From contig JBBATH010000006.1 in assembly GCA_040398845.1 (NCBI GenBank), positions 1-64,000 on the forward strand: a DNA stretch of 64,000 nt, given 5' to 3'. Below, piece by piece: positions 26,412-34,932 of this stretch. Numbering within the stretch: the first letter of the stretch is position 1; every line of letters begins with the position of its first letter. The stretch comes from WLND01 sp040398845 (lineage in GTDB: Bacteria > Actinomycetota > Actinomycetes > S36-B12). The notes under the pieces are model-generated. The model made no database searches and was not told the origin of the DNA. It saw only the letters and a program-made list of their open reading frames with translations. The position numbers were made by a program, and so were the translations under genes.

Positions 26412-27151
26412 TTGCGAGACCGTCGCTGGACCTCAGCTGCCGCCAGGCGGGTCGCTCCGCGCACCGGACGCTCCCAGAGCCATGAGAGTTTCCGGGCCAC
26501 GGGCCCTAGGGCCCGGCGCTTTGCGTCTTCGGACTCGCGAAGGTTGGTTGTGCGATCGCCGACGGTGAGCGAGTCCGCGTGCCACCGGAAACTGGACACC
26601 ACGTCGTCTACATCGACGAGTGAGCCGATCCGCTGGAGTCGAAGCAGCAGGTCAAGGTCAAAGGCAAACCTGAACGACTCATCGACACCGCCCACTGCAC
26701 GCCACGCGGACACGCGGATGAGCATCCCCGGCTGCGGGATCAGATCGGGGCCCCACTTCAGGACGCGCCTAGCCCACGGCCCAGCCCTGCTCACCCATAA
26801 TTCGCGATCGTCTTCATCGATGTAGCGACATGCTCCGTAAGCAACCACGGCGGATGGGTTGACGTCGAGTGCCTGACTCACTGCCCGCAGCCCACCGGGC
26901 TCGAGGAGGTCGTCGTCGCCGAGCCAGTTCACGAACTCATGGGCCGGGCTCGCGCTGGATACCCCGAGGTTGATGGCGCCGGTGAGGCTTCCGGGATCCT
27001 TCAAGAATTCAGCATTGAAGCGAGCAGCCATCTCGTGCAGGGCCGGGGTTTCGGGCCCGACAATCACGATGTCGGTCCGGGCCTCTTGGCTGCTGATCGA
27101 CTTGAGGCACCGCTCGAGGAATTCGAGACGTGTGCCCAGTGTCGGCACCAC
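26408..27151 (-). CDS. Family 2 glycosyltransferase
   Basis: 247 residues from a GTG (MVPTLGTRLEFLERCLKSI). GT-A features are DIVIVGPETP, GSLTGAINLGV, the acidic FVNWLGDDDLLEPGGL and QPGMLIRVSAWRAVGGVDESFRFAFDLDLLLRL. The GTG start trims the first strand: the codons before it read GPRILIV in frame without a normal start codon until a stop, so the true start may be a CTG or ATT upstream. Cytoplasmic and inverting by family. Faces the large membrane protein at 27351 across a ~200-base divergent promoter region. Confidence 0.83.
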   Translation of the reverse strand: MVPTLGTRLEFLERCLKSISSQEARTDIVIVGPETPALHEMAARFNAEFLKDPGSLTGAINLGVSSASPAHEFVNWLGDDDLLEPGGLRAVSQALDVNPSAVVAYGACRYIDEDDRELWVSRAGPWARRVLKWGPDLIPQPGMLIRVSAWRAVGGVDESFRFAFDLDLLLRLQRIGSLVDVDDVVSSFRWHADSLTVGDRTTNLRESEDAKRRALGPVARKLSWLWERPVRGATRLAAAEVQRRSRK

Positions 27152-27350
27152 GATGAGGATTCGGGGTCCGGCTGTGGTCGCAGTCAGGGGGGCCTCAATT
27201 CATCGATGAGTTTGGCTCGGGCAATGCTAGGCCTTCGGGGCTGCTGCATGGACCGATCGGTGCTCGGGGCGAGGCGTCAGCCTGACGTAGGATGCTCATG
27301 ATCGGCCGTTCACGGACGGGTCGTTGCGATTGTCGCTGAGGAGACATTGA

Positions 27351-29384
27351 GTGGACTTCGTCCTTCTGGCCGCCTACATCGCCCTCCCGATCCTCGCGCT
27401 GATCATGGCCAGGAGCTTGACCTGGCTCATGATCGCCCTCACGGTCGCCTTCGCTCTTGGAGGGGCGCTCGTCTCCGTCGGACAGCAACTGGACGTGTCT
27501 TGGGACAAGCGATCGCTCCAACTCGTGCTTCTCATCGCCTTGATCGGCGTCGTCGTTGCAGCCCTGCTCTCACGCGGTTTCACCTGGCGAGACGGGCCCG
27601 TTGCCATGCGCCGGCAACTCCTAGTCGTCGGTGTTCCGATGCTCCTCATCGTCTCGGCGATCATCGCGGTCCGGCGGGTCGCTGATGCCGACGGTTTGTG
27701 GAGTGTGGTGACCTACTACATCAACCAGCCGGTCGCTGAGGACAACTCAAAGTGGTTGGACTTCACCGCCCAACTCGCAGGCGGCGGCCCCATCCACAAG
27801 GGCGTGCCGATGGGGGGGCCACTGCAACTCTTCCTCGTCCTCATCAGCACCATGACCGCGGCACTGTCCGTGGTTGTCCTCGGTGGCGTCAACGAGGTTT
27901 TCGTCGCTGCATGGACGGCGCTCTTCGCCCAGTTCGGCCTCGTGGTTCTCGTGCCGCTGGCGCTCGCGCCGCTCGTCGAGTCCAGGGTCCGGGTCGGCGG
28001 CCCGAAGAGGGGCTGGAGCCTCGCCCTCATCCCGCTCCCACTGATCTGGCTGGCGATGCTCGTCATGGTGTCGGCGAGTTTCCTCGTCACCCGGAACGGG
28101 CACCTGACCTTGCAATTCGTGTTCCTCACCACGGGACTTTGGGTCGTCACCTTTGTTTCCGGGCTCACCGGAAGTCGATCTCGAGTACTCCTCTCGTTGG
28201 CGATGGTCGTGGCTGCGACAGTGTGGCTGCCGCTCAACCTCGTTTCCGTCGGCATCCTCGTGTGCCTGATCGTCGTGTTCATCCGCAGGCTCATCCTCGC
28301 GCTGGGCTCCGCCAGTGGCCTTCGCCAATATGACTGGGTGTCATTCGGGGCCTTGGTCTTCATCGGGGTGGCCATGTGGTCACCGCTGCTGAGCGGGCTC
28401 ATCTTTGGCGCCAACATCAGCGCGGCAGGTGCTCCCGGGAGCCTCATGTCCGGCGCCGGTGTTCGGACGGTGGCGGCGCTCATCCCGCGAGGTGAGACCT
28501 TCCTCGAGGGCCTCCAGTTGTTCACGGCAAATGGGGGCACGGCGGCAACGGGGCCGATCCTCGGACTGCTTGCCGGAGCATCGCTCGTTCTCGCAATCGC
28601 GATCATGTCCCGGGCGGCCATGCCGGAGGCTGCGACAAGGCTCCAGCGGGTGATGCCATTCGCACCAGCCTTGGTACTCATCGTCTACGTCAGCCTCCTC
28701 ACTGTCGCTGACATGTGGGTGACCGGTTCTGGTCCGCACTACGGCGCCCTCAAGATGATGTTCTTCGTTACCGTCGTGGTGCTGAGCGCCTGCCTTCCCT
28801 TCGCCCTCATGGCCATCGACCGGCGCAGGGCGGGGCTGACGCTCATTCGCGGTTCAGCAGTCGTGGTCGTTGCCTACCTGCTGGTCCTCGACGGGATACT
28901 GCCGAGGGCCGCTGCGGAAATCAGGCCGACCCAGTGGCCGAAGGAACTCCTATACGGCGTCAAGTACTGGGCGCCGGCCGAGGTGAAGCCGAACGCGGTG
29001 AACCAGTCGATTGCCAGTAATCCCATCGGCTGCGTCTACCTTCTCCCGCAGGCCAAGGTCCCGACCGTGCTGCCCGACGGCCAACGGCTCTATAACTGCA
29101 CCCGAATCCTCATCGGCCTCTCCGGTATGGACGCGACGGCGCAACCGCTCGTCGACTGGATGCGGCGCGAGTGGCTCACGAACACCGGATCGTGGATGAA
29201 TGAGTACGACTGGTTGGCGGGACTGCCCCCGGAGGTGCGGGCGAAGAACCTGATCCTGCTCGACGAGGAAAACCGCGTTGTCGGGCTCGAGAGCATCGGC
29301 AGTCTCGTCTCTCGGTTCCCGAAGTTCGCCGGCAAGACCCCGGAAGAGCTGGTGGAGCTCGGCGTGACCCCAACCGCGGGGTGA
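27351..29384 (+). CDS. Large polytopic membrane protein of unknown family
   Basis: 677 residues from GTG at 27351, preceded by GAGGAG about 8 bases upstream. About a dozen hydrophobic segments span residues 1-520; a ~150-residue extracytoplasmic tail follows (RPTQWPKELLYGVKYWAPAEVKP...). An extracytoplasmic loop after the fourth span reads NQPVAEDNSKWLDFTAQLAGGGPIHKG. The layout of a polytopic core plus periplasmic-side tail resembles other envelope-assembly membrane proteins in this window. No named family was recognised; it could be a GT-C enzyme or a polymer ligase/polymerase. Confidence 0.6.
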   Translation: MDFVLLAAYIALPILALIMARSLTWLMIALTVAFALGGALVSVGQQLDVSWDKRSLQLVLLIALIGVVVAALLSRGFTWRDGPVAMRRQLLVVGVPMLLIVSAIIAVRRVADADGLWSVVTYYINQPVAEDNSKWLDFTAQLAGGGPIHKGVPMGGPLQLFLVLISTMTAALSVVVLGGVNEVFVAAWTALFAQFGLVVLVPLALAPLVESRVRVGGPKRGWSLALIPLPLIWLAMLVMVSASFLVTRNGHLTLQFVFLTTGLWVVTFVSGLTGSRSRVLLSLAMVVAATVWLPLNLVSVGILVCLIVVFIRRLILALGSASGLRQYDWVSFGALVFIGVAMWSPLLSGLIFGANISAAGAPGSLMSGAGVRTVAALIPRGETFLEGLQLFTANGGTAATGPILGLLAGASLVLAIAIMSRAAMPEAATRLQRVMPFAPALVLIVYVSLLTVADMWVTGSGPHYGALKMMFFVTVVVLSACLPFALMAIDRRRAGLTLIRGSAVVVVAYLLVLDGILPRAAAEIRPTQWPKELLYGVKYWAPAEVKPNAVNQSIASNPIGCVYLLPQAKVPTVLPDGQRLYNCTRILIGLSGMDATAQPLVDWMRREWLTNTGSWMNEYDWLAGLPPEVRAKNLILLDEENRVVGLESIGSLVSRFPKFAGKTPEELVELGVTPTAG

Positions 29385-29407
29385 TCTGGCAGCGTCGACT
29401 TCGTGCT

Positions 29408-30364
29408 TTACCTGGCCGTCAGGCCGGGCAACTGAAGACGCCTGAGGATGTCGTCGTACACGGCCCGTGCCCCTGCTGCCAGGTGAGTTGGGGTGGGCAT
29501 GGCGCTCGCACTGCACTCGATGGCGGACGGAATAAGTCGCAGGTCATGGACCTGACCAACTGAGCTCGGGTGCGAGCCGAGCGCGAGGGGCACCCGCTTC
29601 TTCGTGACCGTCTGCACTGTCCGGATCACATGGCTCAGTGCGACCGGCTCGCCTGATGCGATGACCAGTATTCGGTGGCTTGCTCGGTTGGGCGTTCCGT
29701 CGAGAGCACTTCGGGTGTGCGCGACAGCCTGGGCGGCTGCGTCATCGACGAACAGATAGTCGCGAAGGGTATCGAGGGAGACGAACATGTTGAGCGGCTG
29801 ACGAGTCGCGGTGGCGAGCGCGAGCCTGGAGACGATGCCCTGGAGCTTGTCGAGATTCTGCCCCGGACCGTAGATGTTGCTGAACCGGCCGATCACGACC
29901 TCGCACACGTCGCGAAGCTCCCGGATCGCCGCTTGCTCCTGGAGCAGCTTGGCCTCGCCGTAGTCGTTCAACGGCCGTGGAACGGTGTGATCGTCGAATG
30001 GTGGCTCGGCAGACCCCGAGTAGACGCCGCCAGCAGACGACGCCAGAAAGAACACGCCGGGTCCGGCCGGGGGATCCGCTCGTAGCGCCCGCAGGAGGGC
30101 GGTGAGGGAATCGATCTCGGTCAGGCACTGTGCACTCGTGCTCGACACGGTCGCAGCTCCAGCCGCCCAGAAGATCGCCCATGGCTGGGATCCGGCCGCC
30201 TGCGCAAAGGCCTTCGCTCCGTTGGCCAGGGATTCCTGGGCGGCACGCGGATCGGCCCAGGGAATCGGGTCGGGGTTGAACGTGGTCCCGGGCAGCATGA
30301 GCGCTGACCGGCGGGTGATCGCGCTCCCGATCAGGCCGGTCGAACCGATCGTCCAGGTGATCAA
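29408..30364 (-). CDS. NAD-dependent epimerase/dehydratase
   Basis: 318 residues of extended-SDR type. WTIGSTGLIGSAITRR is the nucleotide loop. FFLASSAGGVYSGS and LNDYGEAKLLQEQ supply the Ser and the Tyr/Lys pair, and VIGRFSNIYGPGQNLDKLQG is the substrate loop. It resembles NDP-sugar epimerases or reductases. The start overlaps the stop of the upstream polyprenyl-phosphate sugar synthase by 4 bases, suggesting that it makes the sugar used by that enzyme. Confidence 0.82.
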   Translation of the reverse strand: MITWTIGSTGLIGSAITRRSALMLPGTTFNPDPIPWADPRAAQESLANGAKAFAQAAGSQPWAIFWAAGAATVSSTSAQCLTEIDSLTALLRALRADPPAGPGVFFLASSAGGVYSGSAEPPFDDHTVPRPLNDYGEAKLLQEQAAIRELRDVCEVVIGRFSNIYGPGQNLDKLQGIVSRLALATATRQPLNMFVSLDTLRDYLFVDDAAAQAVAHTRSALDGTPNRASHRILVIASGEPVALSHVIRTVQTVTKKRVPLALGSHPSSVGQVHDLRLIPSAIECSASAMPTPTHLAAGARAVYDDILRRLQLPGLTAR

Positions 30365-31383
30365 CGATCCTCGTCGTTGGCAGCGGGATCAAAGGTGAGT
30401 GCAGGGTCTCGCACCACGACGTAGAGCGGCTTGCCGAGCGACATGTTCGTTGCGGCGCCCACATACTGGGCGACGATGCCGAGGCTCAGGAGCACGGCGC
30501 CGCCAACGATCGTGATCGCGACGAAGGTGGACGCCCAGCCGAGGGGCACGTCGTCGGTGAAACGTCGTAAGAGAATCCACAGTGTGACAAGGCTCCCGAG
30601 GGTGACGAATGCGATACCCAGCCAGGAGACGAACAGGAGCGGCTTTGTCCCAGAGGAGACCATGAGGCGGCCGAAGTGCGACACGAGTCTGCCGAGCGAA
30701 TAGTTGCTCGCCGGACGACCCTCATCGCGTGAGGTCACCGGGCAGGTGGTGACATCGGCGACGACCCAGCTGAGGGCCACATCGAGGTATACCCCGGTGC
30801 CGGTGTAGGCGGCGACGCTGCGCCCCACCTCCCCGAGGATGAGACGGTAGCTGTTGAACTCGGCGAAGTCCTGGTCGGCGAGCGCCGTGGCGAAGAGCTT
30901 CTTCGCGAACTTGGAACCTGCGTTGCGAAGTGCGCCGTGCGGTGGCGGGTTCGTTGGTGCGCCGTACACGAGTTGAGCCTCGTCGCGGTAGGCGGCATCG
31001 AGCATGGCCCCGAGGTGTGCCGGGTCGTGCTGACCGTCCTCGTCGATCGTTGCGATCCAGTGGCCGCCGGACGAGGTCATGCCGGCGAGGGTGGCAGCGT
31101 GCTGACCGAAATTCCGGGAGAGCCAGATCGGACGGACCCAGTCGTGCGTGGCAGCGAGGCGCCGAATGACCTGATCGCTTCGGCCGGGGCCGCGATCCCA
31201 TACGAGGAGCACCTCGGCGATTCGAAACGTTCGGCCATCGGGGGTGAGGGTCGCCCGCGTCAGCGGTTCGATTTCGTCGAGGAGTGCGGGAAGGGTCTGC
31301 TCCCCCTGATACACGGGGATGACGACGCTGATCTCAAGCGGCGACGAGTCGGCCGCGAACGATGAGGGGGCGTTCGGCGTCAC
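30361..31383 (-). CDS. GtrB/ArnC-like polyprenyl-phosphate glycosyltransferase (GT2 with two C-terminal TM spans)
   Basis: 340 residues. The N-terminal GT-A domain has ISVVIPVYQGEQTLPALLDEI, WLSRNFGQHAATLAGMTSSGGHWIATIDEDGQHDPAHLGAML (the DxD-type DEDGQ motif of DPM1/GtrB enzymes) and APTNPPPHGALRNAGSKFAKK. Two hydrophobic spans lie near the C-terminus (LLFVSWLGIAFVTLGSLVTLWILL and FVAITIVGGAVLLSLGIVAQYV). The family makes undecaprenyl-phosphate sugars, the donors of the GT-C membrane enzymes that abound in this locus. Middle gene of a three-gene minus-strand operon. Confidence 0.88.
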   Translation of the reverse strand: MTPNAPSSFAADSSPLEISVVIPVYQGEQTLPALLDEIEPLTRATLTPDGRTFRIAEVLLVWDRGPGRSDQVIRRLAATHDWVRPIWLSRNFGQHAATLAGMTSSGGHWIATIDEDGQHDPAHLGAMLDAAYRDEAQLVYGAPTNPPPHGALRNAGSKFAKKLFATALADQDFAEFNSYRLILGEVGRSVAAYTGTGVYLDVALSWVVADVTTCPVTSRDEGRPASNYSLGRLVSHFGRLMVSSGTKPLLFVSWLGIAFVTLGSLVTLWILLRRFTDDVPLGWASTFVAITIVGGAVLLSLGIVAQYVGAATNMSLGKPLYVVVRDPALTFDPAANDEDR

Positions 31384-31392
31384 GTCGTGAGT

Positions 31393-32241
31393 CTAGATGG
31401 CGCGGGATTCAAATGAGCCCTTCATCCTGAGCCACCGGTAGGCAGCTCGACGCAGGAGCGCCTGCGTATGCAGACCGAGGAAGGCTCGCCGGCGCTCGGC
31501 GGTCGTCGGGGGGATCGCGAGCGAGGCCGCGAAGGTGTCCTGCCACAACCGGAACTGCCGGACCTGCTCGCCCACGAGTCGGGTCGACCATGACTGCGTG
31601 CTCACCCGGAAGGCGCCGACCGACTCCTTGCGTACGACGACTTCACCGGTGCGCGCTACCTTGGCATAGAGCGTGAGGTCGAGAAGGAATGGGTTGCTGT
31701 CGTCCCACGAGAGTGCGCGCAGGAGGGCGTCTCGGCGAAACAGCACCGACACGGGCTCCCCGAAGACGTTCGTGCCGCGCAAGTAGGCGACCTTGATGGC
31801 CGCCTGTCCGTCGACGAGACCGGGGCGGAGACCGGCACACCCCCTCTGTCGATAGACGACCGATCCCCTCGCATCGATGATGTCGCGCTGGGCGACCGCC
31901 ATCACTGCGGTCGGATTGGCCTCGAGGTCGTCAACCTGCTTGGCGATCGCATCGGGGTGCAGAACGTCGTCCTGGCAGACGAGTTTGATGAACTCACCCT
32001 GGGCGGACTGCGATGCGGCATCCCAGTTCGCCGCTGCGCTCGTGCCCTTCGGGTTGGTGAGCACCCGTACCCGCGGGTCGGCGATCGACTGGAGAAAGGA
32101 GAGGGACTCGTCAGACGAGCCACCGTCAACGAAGACCACGTCGAGGAAGCCATGTGTTTGCACAAGGATCGATTCCGCGAGGACGGTGAGGTGGGGGAGG
32201 CCGTTGAACACCGGAACGACCACCGACACCAAGGGGCTCAC
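31393..32241 (-). CDS. Family 2 glycosyltransferase
   Basis: 282 residues. MSPLVSVVVPVFNGLPHLTVLAESIL, DVVFVDGGSSDESLSFL, SAAANWDAASQSAQGEFIKLVCQDDVLHPDAIAKQV (the acidic QDD motif) and GEPVSVLFRRDALLRAL follow standard GT2 order. It is the first gene of the minus-strand operon with the GtrB-like and epimerase genes, and divergent from the membrane protein at 32259 with only 17 bases between them, so any promoter must overlap the coding ends. Substrate unknown. Confidence 0.87.
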   Translation of the reverse strand: MSPLVSVVVPVFNGLPHLTVLAESILVQTHGFLDVVFVDGGSSDESLSFLQSIADPRVRVLTNPKGTSAAANWDAASQSAQGEFIKLVCQDDVLHPDAIAKQVDDLEANPTAVMAVAQRDIIDARGSVVYRQRGCAGLRPGLVDGQAAIKVAYLRGTNVFGEPVSVLFRRDALLRALSWDDSNPFLLDLTLYAKVARTGEVVVRKESVGAFRVSTQSWSTRLVGEQVRQFRLWQDTFAASLAIPPTTAERRRAFLGLHTQALLRRAAYRWLRMKGSFESRAI

Positions 32242-32258
32242 TCGCTAGAGTATTGCCG

Positions 32259-33770
32259 ATGCAGGGCACGAGAGTTGCGGTGGGCTACGGGCCTCGAGCC
32301 TGGTTGAGTTACCTGCCCGGCGTGCTCGTCTGGTTGGGTCTCTACATCGCCATCATCCGAAACGGCGGGCGCTTCCTCTACGAGGAGCGGTTCAGCATTA
32401 TGCAGAGCCTCGACCCCAACGCGCTGGCGGAGCAGTTCTGGCCCAGCCTGCTCTCCCTGCACATCCAACCGCCCCTGCTCAATGCGATGTACGGAGTCAC
32501 CGACGGCCCCGAAGCACCGAGGAATCTAGGGCTGGTGTTCGCCCTCGCGTCACTCCTGACAATCCTCATGGTGGTGCACACCGTGCGGCTCGTGGGGCTC
32601 GGATCCCGTTGGGCCGCGGTCTCAGGTCTGCTCTATGCCCTGCTCCCGGGCACCGTCCTGTACTCACTGTTTCCCTACAGCACGACGATCGTCGCCTTCT
32701 TCATGATGGCCTGCATCTGGGGGGTCGCCCTCGCGAAATCGCATCCCAGCCTCGGCGTGACCATGAGCGCGCTGGGGGCAACCGGGCTCTTCCTCACGAG
32801 GGCATCGTTCCTGTGGGCCTTCGTCCTCGTTTGGCTGGTGGCTCTCGGCGTTCTCTTCGCTCGGGTCAGGTCACATGACCGTCGAACTGGAATGATCGTC
32901 GTTCTTGCCTTATGCGCGGCCGCCGTCATTGTGGTTCAGGGTCACTACTTCATCTCGTTCGGCACCCCGACCCTGTCGTCCTGGTCCGGACAGAACCTCT
33001 ACGGTGCAGTGAGCGAGGTGGGTCTCTCGCCGGAGACACGGGCGGACCTCTCGGCCCAGGATCCGTGCTTCGCCGAACTCATTGCCGTGGGCCCGTGGCA
33101 GCCGCCGAGCTCATACCCGACCTGCCTTGGGGTCGGTGCGGAGCCGCTCGGTGGGACCCTCGCCCTCGACGAGGCGGCGAAGGTCTCGCCGGGTGTTGGA
33201 ATCAACTTCAACAACGGGAGCCTGCTGCTTCTCAGCAAGCAATGGTCGGCGCTCAGTCAGGCCGCCGTGTTGCAGGAACCTTCCGCGGAGTGGGGGCTCA
33301 TCGCTGGGGAGGACGGCAAGGACGGCTCGCTCGCCCTGTTCCTCGGTCGATCGGACGTCTACTACGAGACGCTCGACCTGCAGAAGACCTTCGCCCCCTG
33401 GCTGTGGAGCCTGCTCGGAGTCTGGTCGTGGATCTTCCCGAAGCTGGCGTGGGCAATCCTGCTTCTGGCGTTGATTCGTGCCGCGGTCGACCGCAGGGCG
33501 AGGCAGCAGTTGCCCACGGTCTTCTGGTTCGCGTCAGGCCTGCTGCTGTTCCACGCAGCAGTGAGCATCGCGGCTGAAATCGGCGAGAACCAGCGATTCC
33601 GCGCTGAAGCCGACCCGGTGCTCGTCGTTGCAATGCTCCTTGCGGTAGCGAGCCTGCTGACGTGGCGGAGGCGAGAGGTAGCCTGCGCAGATGCCGCGGA
33701 CCTCCCAACTCGTCATGAGGACGCGCGCGGCAGTGGGGCGCTTGGCGTCTCGGGTCTACCCGGGACTTGA
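32259..33770 (+). CDS. Polytopic membrane protein, probable GT-C glycosyltransferase
   Basis: About 503 residues from ATG at 32259. The first span is WLSYLPGVLVWLGLYIAIIR; the first extracytoplasmic loop carries YEERFSIMQSLDPNALAEQFWPSLLSLHIQPPLLNAMYG, in the position of the acidic catalytic loop of PMT/GT39-like enzymes. About ten spans follow, with a large loop at residues ~225-360 containing two cysteines (DPCFAEL, PTCLGVG) that could pair outside the membrane. The last 80 bases overlap the next gene in another frame. Confidence 0.68.
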   Translation: MQGTRVAVGYGPRAWLSYLPGVLVWLGLYIAIIRNGGRFLYEERFSIMQSLDPNALAEQFWPSLLSLHIQPPLLNAMYGVTDGPEAPRNLGLVFALASLLTILMVVHTVRLVGLGSRWAAVSGLLYALLPGTVLYSLFPYSTTIVAFFMMACIWGVALAKSHPSLGVTMSALGATGLFLTRASFLWAFVLVWLVALGVLFARVRSHDRRTGMIVVLALCAAAVIVVQGHYFISFGTPTLSSWSGQNLYGAVSEVGLSPETRADLSAQDPCFAELIAVGPWQPPSSYPTCLGVGAEPLGGTLALDEAAKVSPGVGINFNNGSLLLLSKQWSALSQAAVLQEPSAEWGLIAGEDGKDGSLALFLGRSDVYYETLDLQKTFAPWLWSLLGVWSWIFPKLAWAILLLALIRAAVDRRARQQLPTVFWFASGLLLFHAAVSIAAEIGENQRFRAEADPVLVVAMLLAVASLLTWRRREVACADAADLPTRHEDARGSGALGVSGLPGT

Positions 33771-34926
33771 CGAGGCGCTTTGGACCCGCAAGCGCGACCG
33801 GGAGATGCGTGCGGAGATCGAGGCTGGGGGCTACGCCACCGCGCTGCTCGATTGCTCGGCCCCGGCTGAATCCGGGCCGCGCTCGTCCCGTGAGAGTCAT
33901 CTGGTCGTCGTTCCGCAGGTCGGTCCCAACATCGACACGTGGAAGGCGGCCGGCGGCAACTTCTTCTACGAGATCGCGCAGGCCGCCCGGGAGTATGCCG
34001 GTGCCGAAAAGGTCACGATCCTCGGAGTCGAGGAAGGTGAGCCTGCGCATGAGTGGCACGCCAGGCTCATCACGTTCCTCGTCGAGTCAGGTGCAACGCA
34101 CCTCATTGCCCAGGTCGAGGCGGATCCGAACTCGGGCCAGCAACTGCACAGCTGGGACACCTTCTACTCTCAATTGCTCCCTCGGTGGGATGGCATCCTC
34201 CTCGGAGTCGTGACGGACTCGTCTTACAAGTGGATCACCATCAATGCCCGGCGTCTCGGGCGAATGTCCGACAGATTCGTCCTCGTCGATATCTGCATGC
34301 CGATGGACGGATCGATGAGAAGCGGCCGAGTCGAGGTCGGGCCGGTGAACATGCCGGTCTCCAATGAGTCGCTTGCGGTCGTCGACGAGCGAACCGCCGG
34401 CATGGCGAAGATCCACGACGTTGTCTTCATCGGGGTGCTCTACCCGTACCGCGTGGAAATGCTCGATGCCCTTCGCGAGCACGGGGTTCGGGTGGCCGTC
34501 AACCCGCATCGGCCTGATGCCGCCATTGACCTCGCTGCGACTCAGTCGAACCAGCCAAGCTGGCTCGACTACATGACTGCCCTCGCCCAGAGCAATCTCG
34601 CGATCAACTTCTCCCAGTCGAGCGCCGGGCCATTCCAGCAGTTGAAGACGCGCGTGCTCGAGGCGTCGGCGGTCGGGTGCGTGATCCTCACTGACGACGT
34701 CGATCGCACCGAGCGCTTCTGGGTACCCGATTCGGAGTTCGGGTTTTTCGCGACTCCGGCGGATGTACCTGCCCTGGTGGAGCGCTTCTTGTCGGACCCA
34801 GCAGGGCTCGCGGCCGCCCAGGACGCCGCGAAACTTCGTGCGAGATCAATCAACGTGACGAGCTTCTGGGGCGGCATCGAGCACACGTTGAAGAGGCGCG
34901 GCCTGCGACCCTTTCGAGACGAGTGA
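33691..34926 (+). CDS. CgeB-like/GT1-type glycosyltransferase
   Basis: Up to 411 residues. No membrane spans. HLVVVPQVGPNIDTWKAAGGNFFYEIAQAA starts the N-terminal domain. The C-terminal half reads HDVVFIGVLYPYRVEMLDALREHGVRVAVNP and then LKTRVLEASAVGCVILTDDVDRTERFW, the E-bearing motif of CgeB-like and family 1 glycosyltransferases. If ATG at 33691 is used, the gene overlaps the preceding membrane protein by 80 bases in a different frame; ATG at 33715 would shorten the overlap only slightly. Ends with conserved VTSFWGGIEHTLKRRGL. Confidence 0.75.
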   Translation: MPRTSQLVMRTRAAVGRLASRVYPGLDEALWTRKRDREMRAEIEAGGYATALLDCSAPAESGPRSSRESHLVVVPQVGPNIDTWKAAGGNFFYEIAQAAREYAGAEKVTILGVEEGEPAHEWHARLITFLVESGATHLIAQVEADPNSGQQLHSWDTFYSQLLPRWDGILLGVVTDSSYKWITINARRLGRMSDRFVLVDICMPMDGSMRSGRVEVGPVNMPVSNESLAVVDERTAGMAKIHDVVFIGVLYPYRVEMLDALREHGVRVAVNPHRPDAAIDLAATQSNQPSWLDYMTALAQSNLAINFSQSSAGPFQQLKTRVLEASAVGCVILTDDVDRTERFWVPDSEFGFFATPADVPALVERFLSDPAGLAAAQDAAKLRARSINVTSFWGGIEHTLKRRGLRPFRDE

Positions 34927-34932
34927 CCTGGG

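Noticed and set aside
27152..27350. Small RNA or riboswitch in the divergent gap
   Set aside because: No stable hairpin with a T-run or known riboswitch core is visible; it is better read as a divergent promoter region.
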